Program-made: the position numbers and the translations under genes
Source of the DNA: Iris pallida
Taxonomy: Eukaryota; Streptophyta; Magnoliopsida; Asparagales; Iridaceae
Direction: 5' to 3'
NCBI GenBank assembly: GCA_029216955.1
Contig: JANAVB010015600.1
Span: forward strand, 28,425,137 to 28,489,136
DNA length: 64,000 nt
Notes under the pieces: generated by a model
The model's database searches: none
What the model saw: only the letters and a program-made list of their open reading frames with translations
What the model was told of the DNA's origin: nothing
In this document: positions 1 through 11,578 of the stretch, piece after piece
Layout of the letters: the number at the start of each line of letters is the position of its first letter
Numbering within the stretch: position 1 is the stretch's first letter

Positions 1-754
1 TCCCGCTTCTCATGAGACTTGCCAGCCTTGTGGGGAAGCCGATCAAAGCAGACGAGGCCACAGCTTTTCGCACCAGACTGATGTATGCCAGGGTCTTCGT
101 GGAGATCAAGGCGGACTCGGAGCTACGAGTATGCTTGAGTATCAGGTACCGTCTGGGAGGTTCTGACACAGGCGGTGGAGTATGACTGGGTCCCTCCCAT
201 GTTCTTACTGCGAGTGCTTTGGGCACACTACCAGTGCGTGCAAATACAAGGGAAGGAGACCGCCAGGCCACAGGCGGTTCAGACGGAGGCACCTGGGAAG
301 GAGACGCCCCCAGTCACTTGCCTGGGGAGACGGCGCCAGACAGACATATGGAGGAGGACACAGTGATGGAGGTCGATAGGAGGCTGGAGTCAGGATCACA
401 CAGAGACAGGAGAGCAGCAGGGTGCACTGGTCCCGTTCAGGCCACAGAGGACCATGGTGACCAGGGGTATGAGCGCGGCTGATAGTGGTCAGATGGTGAT
501 GGAGGCCTCCCCGGCGATCATGGTATACAGCAGCAGGAAAAACACGCTCCGGCCACACGGAGGATATCCCTCAGGCGAGGGATATGGATGACCAGACTGA
601 AGACAATCCTGACTGGGCACTTACTCTTAGCAGGATTCAGGCCCATCTTGCTCCTTCCTCCATGGTAGATGCAGTCATTGATCAGGCGGATGAGACACTT
701 CCCTCGAGTGTCGATCCAGACGAGTTCCAGGGGGACCCCTCATCTATTAATTAG
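1..754 (+). pseudogene. LINE ORF1 C-terminal part (RNA-binding, zinc knuckle)
   Basis: This is the partial end of LINE ORF1. In the frame starting at 182 there is a perfect CX2CX4HX4C zinc knuckle at 200-241 (C-SY-C-ECFG-H-TTSA-C), the RNA-binding motif at the C-terminus of plant LINE ORF1 proteins. Family knowledge: ORF1 coats the LINE RNA and acts as chaperone during target-primed reverse transcription. The upstream part is outside the window. The downstream part, rich in Gly/Arg/Glu, is broken by frame changes and gives way to ORF2 at 755. No intact start or full-length frame is present. Confidence 0.75.
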
Positions 755-3700
755 ATGTCGGTCCTAGCATGGAACATTAGGGGGGGTGTTCCATTGGACG
801 ATGGAGGGAGATTGGAGGGGTTCTGAGGAGAGAGTCGTGTGACATTGCTATCCTGCTGGAGACGAAGATTAGAGGGGCCGCTATGCTCTCGCGTAGGACT
901 CCGGCAAACTGGGATCACATTCACAACTTAGATCTTTGCGGTATGGCAAGGATCTGGGTTAGGTGGAACCAAGGTAGCTGGGAGGGGGTGCAGATCCATA
1001 AATCAGAACTCATCGGCATTACTTTCGAGAACAAAGGTGGGTTCCGATTCATCCTGGGTGCTGTATATGGGCACAATGACCGGAGACTCCGGGAGGCTTT
1101 GTGGGAGGACATTGTGCATCTGGGTCTTATGGCGGACAACATGCATCTCCCTCTGCTCATCATGGGGGACTTCAATGCTATGCTGCTTCGTCAAGAGAAG
1201 GTGGGAGGTCGTCCTGTTCCGGACTCGATCTTATATGACTTCCAGAGGTGTCTGCTTATGTCAGGGATGCGGGGGCTGGAGCGAGCTGGACATATTTGGA
1301 CCTGGCACAACAAGGCTACACATAATCGGATTGCTTGTCAGTTGGATCGGGCCTTGGAAATAGTGAGTGGTTCAGGTGCTTTCCGAACTCGGTGGCGGAA
1401 GGTCTTGCGGCGGGTACTAGCGACCATTCTCCTATCCGGGTTGGCCTCTGTGAGAGACCCACTTTGAGGGCGAGGCCGTTTCGGTATAACAACAGCTGGT
1501 ATCTGTCGGCTGGATATGAGGAGGTGGTTACGGAGAGATGCAGCACTTCCGGGATGGCACGGCTCAGTTCCGCATGGTTCACAAACTCAAGCAGCTCAAG
1601 CGTGCTCTCAGGGGTTGGGTGAAGACGAGACCGCGGACTTCTCTGACGGATAAGGAAGCCGAGCTTCGGGACACTCAGGTGGCTCTCCAAGCTGACATTC
1701 TGAACGAGGAGCTGGCGGCTAAGGAGAAGATCCTGATTGAGGAGGTCAGCATCATGAGACTGCAGGAGGAGATTAGTGCGACAGAGGGCTAAATGTACCT
1801 GGCTCAAAGATGGAGATCGCTGCACCAAATTCTTCTACGATGTGATCCGCACCCGTCAGCACCGGAACAGCATCCCCAGACTTCTGAATGCCGAGGACGT
1901 CTTGTAGGGGACCCGGTGGAGATTCAGGAGGAGGCCGTCAGATTTTACACTGACTTATATCAGCAGACGGATTACTAGCACGTTCCCAGCCCTTGTCACG
2001 AAGAGACTGGTGTCCCCCATGGGAACAGCCTGCTTTTGGCACCTGTGAGGATGGAGGAGGTGGAAGACATTGTGATGAAGGCTAATCCCAACAAAGCTCC
2101 GGGCCTGATGGCTTCTCTTCAGGGTTCTTTAAGCGACACTGGGGTGTGCTTAAGGCCCCTGTTCTGGCGGCGGTACAGGAGTTCTTTGTGGAGGGCAGGC
2201 TTCTGAAGGAGATGAACCACACCTTCTTGACGCTGGTTCCTAAGAAGGAGGGAGCGACCTCACTTGCAGATTTTCGGCCTATTGCTTGCTGTAATTTTCT
2301 TTATAAGATTATCACTCATCTTATGTGCAGGCGTATGGAGGGGATTATGCAGGGATTGGTGTCCCAGAATCAAGCAGCGTTCATCAAGGGCCGGTCGATA
2401 GCGGAGCACAGCCTGCTAGCTCATGAGATGGTGAGGGTTCAGCAAACCTGGGGGTGAAGGCTTGTGTGAAGCTTGACCTCCGGAAAGCTTATGATACGGT
2501 CAACCGGGACTTCCTGTGTCACTTGATGCTTGCCATGGGGTTCGACGAGAGGTGGGTTGCGAGGGTGAGGGAGTGCATTTGCTCCCCTACTTTCTCAGTC
2601 CTCATCCAGGCACGCCGCATGGCTACTTCAGGAGCAACAGGGGTTGAGGCAGGGTGACCCCCTCTCCCCGTATTTATTTACCTTGGTGATGGAGTACTTT
2701 ACATGCATGATGGATACGGCGGTGCATAGCAAGAGGATCGTCCCCCTTTTCCGGTTGGTGAGTCCGGTTGTCTCCCATTTGATCTATGCTGACGACTTAT
2801 TGGTGCTACTCCAGCCTTCCATGCGGGGAATGAGAGCGCTCTCTGACATTATGGAGGAGTTCGGACGGCTATCTGGGCTCCAGTTAAACAGGGAAAAAGC
2901 AGAGTCTACTTCAGCTCCCGTGTACACTGCAGGAGGAGAGAGCCTTCGCCTTGGGAGTGGACAGAGGCGAGCTCCCAGTGAAATACCTGGGGGTCCCGCT
3001 GACGGTCAACTATGCCAGAGAGCAGGATTGTCACAGCTTGGTGGATTTTGCTCAGAGGAGAGTGGAAGGCTGGCAAGCTGCGGGTCTATCATTTGGCGGA
3101 CGGATTGAGTTGGTGCGTTCGGTTATTGCGGCATCACGATGTTCTGGCTCCAGTCTATCCAGATCCCTACGGCTACTATTAAAAGTGGAGGCCATCTGTG
3201 CTGACTTCATCTGGAGGGGAGGGATGCATGCGATCTCCTGGGACCAGCTATGTCGGCCTCGGGAGGAAGGAGGAGTGGGTTGAGGCCTCTTCATGCGGTC
3301 AGGAAGGCAGCTTGTGTGAAGATGGCCTGGAGATTCATCAAGGGGGGTCGCTGGGCGGAATGGATGGCGAACAGATACTTAAGGAGGACTAACTTCTGGG
3401 CCTGCAGGATAGACAACAATTTCTCGGTCACGTTTAAGGCCATTCTGAGGTGTCGACCGGTGCTTCAGACCGCTATTGCAGGAGCATGAAAGATGGGACG
3501 ACTACCGACCTCTGGCTAGACCCTTGGTTGGGTTCCAGATCCTTGCTCGAGATATTGGGAGGTCAGCTGGACAGAGAAGCGGGCAGGGGGCTCACATGCA
3601 GTCGGATCATCAGAGATGGAGTTTGGAGGCCAGAAGGATATCCATATACTGCTCAGCTTGCCGAGGAGATTCGCCTTATTACTATTGACGCTAGCCAGCA

Positions 3701-4200
3701 TGGGATTCCTGGAGCTGGGCCGGCCCAGGTACGGGGGCGGGTCAGGTCTATTCTGCTTTCGTAGCTGCTACGACTTGGTTCGGACCCACCACGACCGGGC
3801 TGAGGAGGTGGACTTCATTGGGGCAAGGGGTTGCCCGAAAAATGCAACTTGTGCATACCGACTTCTTCGGGTAGACTGATGACGAGAGACAGACTCCTCA
3901 GTTTGGGATGCAGATCCCGGATGCCAAATGTGTGCTTGTAATGGGAAGGACGAATCTATGGGGCATCTCTTCTTTATATGCCCGGTGACCTGGCACATTT
4001 GGACTGAGCAGTGCGCGCAGCTGAGAGGAGGAGTTGGTGTGGATAGAGACATCCGGAGCATTCTCAGCTGGATCCGAGATCACAGAGGCCGGGATCCGGG
4101 TGGGCCAGAAGAGCCAGAGTTCGTCTAGCCGCGTCCGTTTGGCACATCTGGAAGGAGCGGAACAGACGTATTTTCGTGGGCTTGACTACCCCCTATTGGA
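755..4200 (+). pseudogene. LINE ORF2: endonuclease, reverse transcriptase, zf-RVT (frameshifted)
   Basis: The ATG at 755 begins MSVLAWNIRGG, the classic LINE endonuclease start. Further motifs in order are LLETKI (catalytic Glu, about 855), VYGHNDRR, GDFNAML (about 1165), RIACQLDRAL, and SDHSPIRV with the catalytic His in another frame (about 1420). The RT follows: DFRPIACCN (about 2265), FIKGRSI, KLDLRKAYDTV (about 2465), RQGDPLSPYLF (about 2645) and the YADD active site (about 2785). The tail has VKYLGVPL (about 2980) and a zf-RVT-like segment with GHLFFICPVTWHIW (about 3960). Frameshifts near 1360, 1500, 2455, 2640 and 2940, plus stops, show it is dead. Confidence 0.9.
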
Positions 4201-4346
4201 ATTCTACATAACATAGAATTCGATGTATCAGTAATGGCCCTAATATTATTATTTGGGGCATGGGAAGTTGTGATATTTATGTTCTGTAATACCTTTTCCG
4301 CTATATGCGAGGAATAAATTCACCCTTATTCCAAAAAAAAAAAAAA

Positions 4347-4643
4347 TATATATATAGGTTCTGGCAAACTTGTAACTGACCCCCAGTAGAATATGGCATG
4401 TTTTTGTTAAACTCTGTTTAATGAAACACGGGGGTGTCTTTTCTCCCACCGGTTCTCTCATAAAAACAGTAGCTAGTCAATTTATCACCTTTTGGCAAAC
4501 CAAAAAATATGAGAATAAATATCTTCTTGTTTTGTATTGATAACTAAACATTATTCTGTTTTAAGACAGGAAAATCATCAAGTATTAGGTAATGTACATG
4601 GCCACCCTCGTTGAGGATTACATGGCACAATACCATTTCGAAG
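4347..4643. other. AT-rich flank, no gene seen
   Basis: This is the stretch after the LINE poly-A, including a short TATATA run at 4347-4356. No coding signal, splice pattern or repeat structure was recognised. Confidence 0.5.
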
Positions 4644-4867
4644 TAGGGCCGTTTCTGAGCATGTGCAAGTTGTGCGATTGCACAGGGCCCCAAAATCCGG
4701 AAGCCCCCAAAAATCTACCCTTCGTAGATATTAATGTGAGATCTCCATTTTTAGATTTAGGCTTCCCTATTTTATAGAACCTGCAGTAGATCCTTTTTCA
4801 GAGTTGTTAAAAAATGTCATTTTTTCTGTATTTGTACAGGACCCTTAGAATGTCAGAAACAGCCCTG
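4644..4867. mobile_element. hAT-type MITE
   Basis: The terminal inverted repeats are TAGGGCCGTTTCTGAGC on the left and the complement CAGGGCTGTTTCTGACA on the right. These match the YAGGGCxG start of hAT elements. Candidate 8-bp duplications are TTTCGAAG (4636-4643) and GTTGGAAG (4868-4875), 6 of 8 identical. The 224-bp interior has no coding capacity. It is a non-autonomous copy that would depend on a hAT transposase elsewhere. Confidence 0.65.
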
Positions 4868-5411
4868 GTTGGAAGACTGTTTCTTGTTCAAATAATTTAC
4901 GGCAATCTAGAACTCCCCACTCTTTTCGCGCTTATGTAGACGCCTTTAAGGTTGGGTTACCTGTTAAATTCCAACTTACATTGGTATTTGGTAGGTATGC
5001 AGCTTTCGCATGGAAGGCATAATAACACATGGAAGAGGAAGAAAAACGGAAAAAAAAAAAAGGGGAAAAAAACTGCTTGGCTGCACAGATCTGAGATGGA
5101 TCTCATGCCAACCGACATTTTCTTTTTTCCTTCTCAGAACTAAGATCCACAATATCAAGAGAGGGTCTTGTACACAACCCAAGTCTTAGAAACAAATGAT
5201 CAAGAACTTAAACAACATAAACATTGTCCGCAATTTCGTACCCCTACTCCAATACACTTCTATCTTTAGGAAAAAAAAAACAACCAAACAAAATTTTTTT
5301 GTCCGGTCAAAAAACAAATACCCAGATATTCTTAAGGGATAGGCTTCTCTGTAGGTAAATTGTTTACATGGATACTTGTAATTACCGGAAATAAATTTTA
5401 ATAACCAAACC
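4868..5411. other. AT-rich intergenic DNA
   Basis: Several A-runs are present (for example 5050-5070 and 5271-5280). No gene or element boundary could be supported. Confidence 0.45.
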
Positions 5412-5530
5412 TTTTTTTTAGGTGTCATTTTCTCCGGCTTGGCAAATGCCAAGGGGAATTCGAACGTGCGCCTTCGGCGCCGGGGCCCCCATTGCTACCA
5501 CTAGGCAACAACCGAAATAGGTTTCCCACC
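5412..5530 (-). mobile_element. tRNA-derived SINE
   Basis: Read on the minus strand, this has an A-box-like TGCCTAGTGGTAGCAAT (5491-5508) and, about 25 bp further on, a B box ACGTTCGAATTCC (5455-5467). These are the internal RNA polymerase III promoter boxes of tRNA-derived SINEs. The minus-strand 3' end is an A-run (T-run 5412-5419 on plus). There is no full tRNA cloverleaf, so I call a SINE and not a tRNA gene. The 5' limit is approximate. Confidence 0.65.
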
Positions 5531-6217
5531 CTAAATTTTTTCGGGAATAAAAAAATTCCCTGTACCAAACGCCCCTAAGTTTTGTATCACCAGTTTGTGT
5601 AAGTTGGCATCACTTGGTCAAGTAATCATTCATACACAGTTCCAATTTTTGAAGCTAAGCCACAGACCACACATGCAAAACCCAAAATGGCAAAAAAAAA
5701 TAACACAAATATCTACTGATTCTACCTTCTCCTCCTGGAGCTCCGGTTCCTGCTCCTGAGATGTGTGTGGTTTGTGCTTCCTACGAAACATGTTCCAACT
5801 GCTTCTTCAGAAATATCGACAGTCAATCAACAAGCTCCGCCTACAAAAAAAAAAACCAGAGACAAGAATTGTAGATGTCAATCAGTAGCAAATAATGGAC
5901 AGTGATCACAACACAGAACGAATCAGTACTGCATACCTAGAGAGAGAGAGAGAGAGATGGAACCAAGGATCGGTGGAGATTGGAGAACAGTAGTGGACTT
6001 TTATAGGATGATGTTGGTCATATATGTTTACTTTTTTTTTCTTTTCTTTTTTACGTGTTTGTTTGATTTGTTGTTGCTGGAAGAGGGGAAGAGAATCAGA
6101 GGAGAGAAAGAGCGAGAGAGATTGTGGGCCCTATTGGTAGTATTTTACTAGTCAATAAATTGAAAGATTCCAATGGGCTCCTTCTTCACATGCCACATTA
6201 TTTCCCTATGCAACTCA
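5531..6217. other. Intergenic DNA with a GA microsatellite
   Basis: An (AG)n run lies at 5940-5957 and a GA-rich patch near 6090-6122. No gene is recognised. Confidence 0.5.
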
Positions 6218-6226
6218 TTTTCTTTT

Positions 6227-7043
6227 GGGTCCGATGACACCCCACCCATTTCTAAGTACACCCCAAAAAAAAAAAAAAAAAACGTAAAAGTCCTATTCTA
6301 CCCCCATTGCTGAGTACACCCCACTCTCCTCCCTCCCTCCCTCCTCCTCCTCCCCGCCGCCTCTCCTCCTCCTCGACCAGTTCCCTCCGACGACGACGAC
6401 GACGACCCCTCCCCAGTCCCCCTCCTCCTCCCCCCGCCTCTCCTCCCCCTCCGCCGCATCTCCTCCGACCCCCCCCTCATCCCGACCCGCCGCCTCCTCC
6501 TCCTCCTCCTCCTCCGACCCTCCCCCCCCCCCCCCCCGGCTCCTCCTCCTCCGTTCGACCAGTACAGGTCGAACCTACCGCGTCCAAATTTTTTTTTTAT
6601 TTTTTTTTTTTTGGGTCGCGTCGTCGGGGATCGGAGAGGGGGAAGAGGAGGAGAGGTGGGTCGGGGGGGGAGGGTCGGAGAGGAGGAGGAGGAGGAGGAG
6701 GCGGCGGGTCGGGATGAGGGGGGTTAGAGGAGGAGGAGGAGGTGGGTCCCGGGGGGGGAGGGTCGGAGGAGGAGGCGGTCGGGATGGGGGGGGGGGGGGG
6801 GGGGGGTCGGAGGAGATGCGGCGGAGGGGGGAGAGGCGCGGGAGGAGGAGGGGACTGGGAAGGGTCTCGTCGTCGTTGGAGGGAACTGGTCGGAGGAGGA
6901 GGAGACGACGGGAGGAGGAGGAGGGGGAGGGGGAGAGTGGGGTGTACTCAGCAATGGGGGTAGAATAGGACTTTTACGTTTTTTTTATTATTATTTTTTT
7001 TTTTGGGTACTTAGAAATGGGTGGGGTGCCAATAGTCGGACCC
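6227..7043. mobile_element. Foldback Mutator-like element, non-autonomous
   Basis: The terminal inverted repeats begin GGGTCCGA and extend over at least 90 bp (CACCCCACCCATTTCTAAGT on one side, its complement on the other, then an A-run/T-run and a matched TACTCAGCAATGGGGG). The flanking 9-bp direct repeats are TTTTCTTTT (6218-6226 and 7044-7052). A 9-bp duplication with long TIRs is typical of MULEs. The arms continue as CCTCC-rich DNA on the left and GGAGG-rich DNA on the right, so nearly the whole 817 bp can fold back on itself. ORFs inside are low-complexity artefacts. Confidence 0.85.
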
Positions 7044-7052
7044 TTTTCTTTT

Positions 7053-8377
7053 GGATTATTTGCATTAACTACTCCTATATTTTATATTCATCAAATTAAT
7101 TATAGGGACATTTTCTGTAGTTTTTATTTTTTACTCCTATGTTTAATAAAATTTATAAATGAGAGGAACGGTCAGCGTAATTATTTTCGGAATAGAGGTA
7201 GTCCATTTAATACTCTTTAAACATAGGTGAGGTTAGTGTAATTAACATTTTTCTTTTCAAGTTTTTTTAGATGTCCGACGTAATACATGAGACTTTGTGC
7301 ATACTGGATTACATACCATTTGGACCCACTGTCTCCAATATTTACACACACACTCGCATCTCTTCCGCGATTCGATTTCGAGACCGACTGCCTAGCCAAT
7401 AAAGTTATATCTCTCCACGCCAAGCAAAAGTGCCAGTTGAGTTCGATTTTTCAAGTCACTTATATCACCCATGTTTAAACTTGGGTCCCAAAACATTGTT
7501 TTTTACTTATGACTTCCCAATTTAGGGTATTATGTTTTTTAAATTATTTGAAAAGGGAAATATTATGTTAACTTTGACCAATTTATTGTTTCTCTCCTTC
7601 GTCTTGACTAAGTGTTTGATAGCGTATATTTTCATGAAATTATTTTCCAAAAATCTATCGTTTCTTGTATTTTTTTTCCAAAATGGTGAAAAATAAACGG
7701 ACCAACCCATAAGAAAATATTAATTTTCATGAAAAATAACTATTTTTTATGAAAAATAACGACAATCAAACACGCAATTAATTTCGTAAAAAATTTCTAT
7801 GATATTATTTTCTAGTAAAATAATTCCGTAAATTATTATTTTTCAACCTATAATCAAATGCACCCTTGTATGTTCGTAATACTCTATAAATGAGATTTGC
7901 GTGAGTAAGAGGTACTAAGCTAGAATGGGATCAAAGAAGATGATGGGATTAATATCCTATTGGGATCTAGGAAAGAGGAAGATGAAGTGTGTTAGGAGAA
8001 GATAAGGGTAAAATTGTACTTTTATACATTATATGGTAAAGTTTTTGTTGACAGAGACCAAAAAAACCCCAAAATTTTAGATTGAGGGACCATTGATTTA
8101 TTAATTCTTAGGGGGCATCAATATTAATTGTTGGGGGCCCTAAACGTAATAATTATATTTAAGGACATATATCAAAAACTTCCAAATAACATCAAATATT
8201 AAAGTTAATACACCATCAAAAAAAAATATTAAAGTTAATACGGTAGTTAGCATTATTGTAGTATAAACTATTGTCGTTTGGAAATTTGTAGAAGAATAAA
8301 GAGATGGAGAAAAAGAAAATTTGTGTATACAGTAAGTGGAAGAAGGAACCCAACTATGGGTTTCCACTCCAATTATG
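7053..8377. other. AT-rich intergenic DNA
   Basis: No gene is recognised. A palindromic AT-rich patch around 7600-7870 (GTGTTTGATA ... AATCAAATGCAC) may be a worn MITE, but the ends are too degenerate to define. Confidence 0.4.
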
Positions 8378-8388
8378 TTTTCTTTGTG

Positions 8389-8652
8389 GATTATTTTGTA
8401 TAAGGTATCAGGTATAGATCTAATTAGACTTTGGATATTAGGTCTATTTTAAACTTTGGGTACTCTAAATTTTTTAGTGACATACTTTAGTGACGAAATT
8501 GAATTTTCAGTGACGAAATGAGTTTTTTTTAATGACGAATGCTCGTTACTAAAACGTGTCACTAAAAGTTCGAATACCCAAAATTTAAAAGGGACAAATA
8601 CAGTACCCAAAGTTAATTAGATCCTAAATCTGGTACCATTATACAAATAATC
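8389..8652. mobile_element. Inverted-repeat MITE, probably MULE-type
   Basis: Long terminal inverted repeats run GATTATTTTGTATAAGG on the left and GATTATTTGTATAATGG on the right complement. They continue through ATCTAATTA and TTTGGGTACT to TTTTAGTGACA on both arms. Only a short centre with repeated AGTGACGAAAT is unpaired. TTTTCTTT occurs at 8378-8385 and 8653-8660, but the left copy is 3 bp away from the repeat, so the duplication is imperfect and the superfamily is uncertain. Confidence 0.65.
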
Positions 8653-8809
8653 TTTTCTTTTCTATGAATAGTCGTCTGGAAAAATTAAGATGTTTTTCAC
8701 AAGTCCTTATATCATGATATTTTGAGTTATGTCTCCCGTCGGCTGATAATTTTTCAAATTTTCAAATAGTTGGAGTTATGGATATCTCTGGCTAACTCAA
8801 AGAAATGAT

Positions 8810-9200
8810 TAGGGGAGCATTCGGTTAATTCGGTTCAAATCGTACCAAATAATCGAAAATTAAATTAGACCAAAAATCGAATTGGACCGAAAATCGATCG
8901 AATAAGCAAAATCGAAACTGAACCGAAATGGCCTATAACCGAATGAATTAAATCGGTTCAATTTTTGGTTTATTCGGTTTAGTTGATTTTTCGGTTTAAT
9001 GCGCTTTTTTTTGTTAATATATATAGTAACTAAATATACCTAGATATATTTAGTATATCCTACTATATATATATATATATTAAATTTTTGTTATTCGGTT
9101 TTCGGTTTTGGATCGAAACCGAATAAATAATTTATATATATAATTTAAATTTTGTTATTCGGTTTTCGGTTTTGGATCGACGGTTTTGGATCGAAACCGA

Positions 9201-9258
<58 letters not shown>

Positions 9259-9429
9259 TATAAAATTTTTGTTATTCGGTTTTCGGTTTTGGATCGAAAC
9301 CGAAATCCAAAACCGAAATCGAAAAGATGATTTAGTATTTTTCAAAACCGAACCAAATTTTTTTAAAAATCGAACCGAATTTCTTATTCGATTCAATTTT
9401 CAGTCCAAATCGAATAATGCTGACCCCTA
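8810..9429. mobile_element. hAT-type element with CGGTT/CGGTTTT subterminal repeats
   Basis: It begins TAGGGGAGCATTCGGTT and ends with the complement of TAGGGGTCAGCATTATTCG. It is flanked by the perfect 8-bp duplication GAAATGAT (8802-8809 and 9430-9437), the hAT hallmark. The interior consists of repeated CGGTTTTCGGTTTTGGATCG in both orientations plus a long (TA)n run (about 9211-9252). There is no coding sequence. Dense subterminal CGGTT motifs are usual for transposase binding in hAT MITEs (family knowledge). Confidence 0.85.
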
Positions 9430-9437
9430 GAAATGAT

Positions 9438-10043
9438 CCTTTTTTTTTAGTAGTTATGCTCTCATTTTCCTCCTCCCACCTACGTTATTGTCTTAGAAGG
9501 TTACAATTTGTTTCTTAGAATAGGAATAAAATGAAAAAAATACATGAAACATGGCATAAGCATGAGATATTGGTTATAAGATTTTTCTAATATCTGATGC
9601 ATTCTTTCATACAGGTTTTAAATGCCCTCCTATTTGGGGACTTTTGTACATTATATTGTATACCTTTTGAGCCAACTGTGTTCCAATTTCCACCATAAAT
9701 GAAAGAATAATATGCTCTCGTGGCTCGATCTACTGATATTCTGTCACTCAGCCAGAACTTTTATGCCTCTTCCTGCTGACCACAAAGGTCACTCGGGTTC
9801 GGCACTCCTATTTTTATTATTTTACTCTTTGTTGACTTTGCTCAGTTTACCTTATAAAAAAATCTTTTTAACTTCTTTTCTCTTTGTCCATATTCTTTAA
9901 TTCTATAAGTCAATTAAATATTTTTATTATCATATTAAAAATAAAAATAATAAGAACGGACGACGAAGAGGGTTTGGGTTTATAGTAAATCCCATATCAA
10001 ACTCAAAGAGAAATTGAGTGAATATGGAATGAAGCTCTGCAAA
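9438..10043. other. AT-rich intergenic DNA
   Basis: No gene or mobile element could be supported. Confidence 0.45.
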
Positions 10044-10051
10044 CGTACAAG

Positions 10052-11570
10052 CATAGGCGGCTCCATGGGGAGGCGACCTAGGCATCCGCCTAGGGCCTCC
10101 TCCTCCAAGAGAGCCTCCATTTTTTTTTTTTTAAAAAATTATGGGTCTGGGAAAGTCCATTGCTGCTTGGAGAAGAATCAAATAAAACTTAAAATAAAAT
10201 GTCACCATAGTTCTAAGCCGCCTCTTCATCTCCTCTCCCACGAAAATCTGGAAAAAGAATAAAATGATATCTTCCTTTTCACTTAGTATTTGCTAGGATA
10301 ATATCATCTCTCTCTCAATCTATAATAGCATCTTCTTCTTCTTTTTTTGCTTCTTTCCGGCGACCAAACCTGAAGCAGTTTTACGAGTCACGTCAAGAAG
10401 GAGCCTGATCCTTGCTTGAGTGAGGTTGACCTTTTTTTTTGCACCTACTTTTTTTATGATTATTTTTTATTTGGTGAGAAAGAGCCAGCACTAGTGGGGA
10501 CTAGGGAGCTTGCCTAGCCCTTGAGTGATGTTGTTATTGGCAAAAAAAAAGTTTCTATCCACTTATACGAATAATTTCACGATTCATTACATCCAAAAAA
10601 TTGTATATGATTACTGATTCCATCTTCTGTAAAGTTTCATCCATATTTATCTTTATTCTTGCAATGAAAAATTTTAGGACCGCTGCCAAAATATTTGTCT
10701 TTTTCGACTACTTTGCATATGATTTACTTTTTTTATCCATATTCTGTCAACCAGTTGTTTATAATATAATGTGATACATCCCAAAACATTGTTATAAATT
10801 AAGAACTTAGAGTTACTTAGTATTAAGGCTTAATTGCACTTTGATACCCTCAACTATTTTCGTTTTTCAACTTGATATTTGAACTCTTTTTTTTAACTTG
10901 ATACCCTAAATTTTTTTTGGACAATAATGCCCCTGCTCAAAATTTAAAACTACCCCCCAACCCGCACCCACCCCTTCCCGCACACCCCCCTCCCCTCCTC
11001 CGGCCACCCGTCCCCGCCCCTCCCCCCCTCCAGCCACCCCCCCAGCTCCCTCCCCCCTCTGCCCCGCTCGCACCCCCCCCCCCCCCCCCCCCCCGCTACC
11101 CCCCTCCGGCCACCCACGCACCTCCCCCCTCCTCCCACCGCCCTCCTTTCCTGCCTCCACCCGCACCCCCCTCCTCTCGCCGTCGGACGCCCCCACCCCC
11201 TCCTCGCGCACCGCCGGAGGGTGGGAGAGGGCATTGACCGCCGGAGAGGGAGGAGAGGAGCATCGCCGGAGAGGGAGGCGGGGTGCATGGGGAGAGAGAG
11301 GGAGCCAAGGGTAGTTTCGGAATTTTTGTTTTAGGTATTAAGTTGAAAAACTAAAATAGTTGAGGGTATCGAGTTGTTGAGTAAAAAAGTTTAGGGTATT
11401 AAGTTGAAAAACTAAAATAGTTGAGGGTATCAAAGTGCAATTAAGCCTAATATTAATTATATTGTATTTTGGATTTGCTGGATTTTGTATTATAGAAAAA
11501 TTATATAGAGGGATGAGAGTCTCATTTTTTGGACTTGTTTAGGGCCTCCAAAATGCTGGAGTCGACCCTG
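10052..11570. mobile_element. hAT-type element (non-autonomous), host of a nested MULE
   Basis: The left end is CATAGGCGGCTCCATGG and the right-end complement is CAGGGTCGACTCCAGC. The flanks carry a perfect 8-bp duplication CGTACAAG (10044-10051 and 11571-11578). The left interior has the palindromic GGCGACCTAGGCATCCGCCT and AGGGCCTCC; AGGGCCTCC recurs near the right end. No transposase frame remains. The element was later split by the MULE at 10827-11447. Confidence 0.82.
10827..11447. mobile_element. Foldback MULE nested in the hAT element
   Basis: The inverted repeats start GGCTTAATTGCACTTTG and continue ATACCCTCAACTATTTT on both arms. On the right arm this module is present twice in tandem (11331-11430). 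The 9-bp duplication is TAGTATTAA (10818-10826) versus TAATATTAA (11448-11456), 8 of 9 identical. The 330-bp interior is very GC-rich: C-rich with a long C-run at 11069-11094, then GGAGAGGGAGG repeats with CCGGAG motifs. It stands out sharply from the AT-rich surroundings and may be captured leader DNA or expanded low-complexity sequence. Confidence 0.82.
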
Positions 11571-11578
11571 CGTACAAG

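Larger units (their letters stand above)
1..4346 (+). mobile_element. L1-type LINE, 5' end outside window, decayed
   Basis: A non-LTR retrotransposon is recognised from a chain of protein remnants in one direction: zinc knuckle, APE-type endonuclease, reverse transcriptase with a YADD box, and a zf-RVT/RNase H-like tail. It ends in a run of A at 4333-4346, the usual LINE 3' signature. Reading frame changes at least six times, so the copy is not functional. The 5' end lies before the window, so no target-site duplication can be checked. GC content is clearly higher than in the AT-rich DNA that follows. Confidence 0.92.

Noticed and set aside
5455..5510. Possible tRNA gene
   Set aside because: A and B boxes are present but no acceptor or anticodon stems can be formed; SINE is the better explanation.
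6307..6968. Pro/Arg- and Gly-rich open frames of 60-136 codons on both strands
   Set aside because: They are translations of CCTCC/GGAGG low-complexity arms of a foldback MULE; open in several frames at once and without any domain.
7602..7870. Possible MITE with GTGTTTGAT-like ends
   Set aside because: End similarity is weak and no target duplication is visible.
10906..11308. Pro-rich and Gly-rich frames of 70-112 codons
   Set aside because: Artefacts of C-rich/G-rich filler inside the nested MULE; frames on both strands are equally open.
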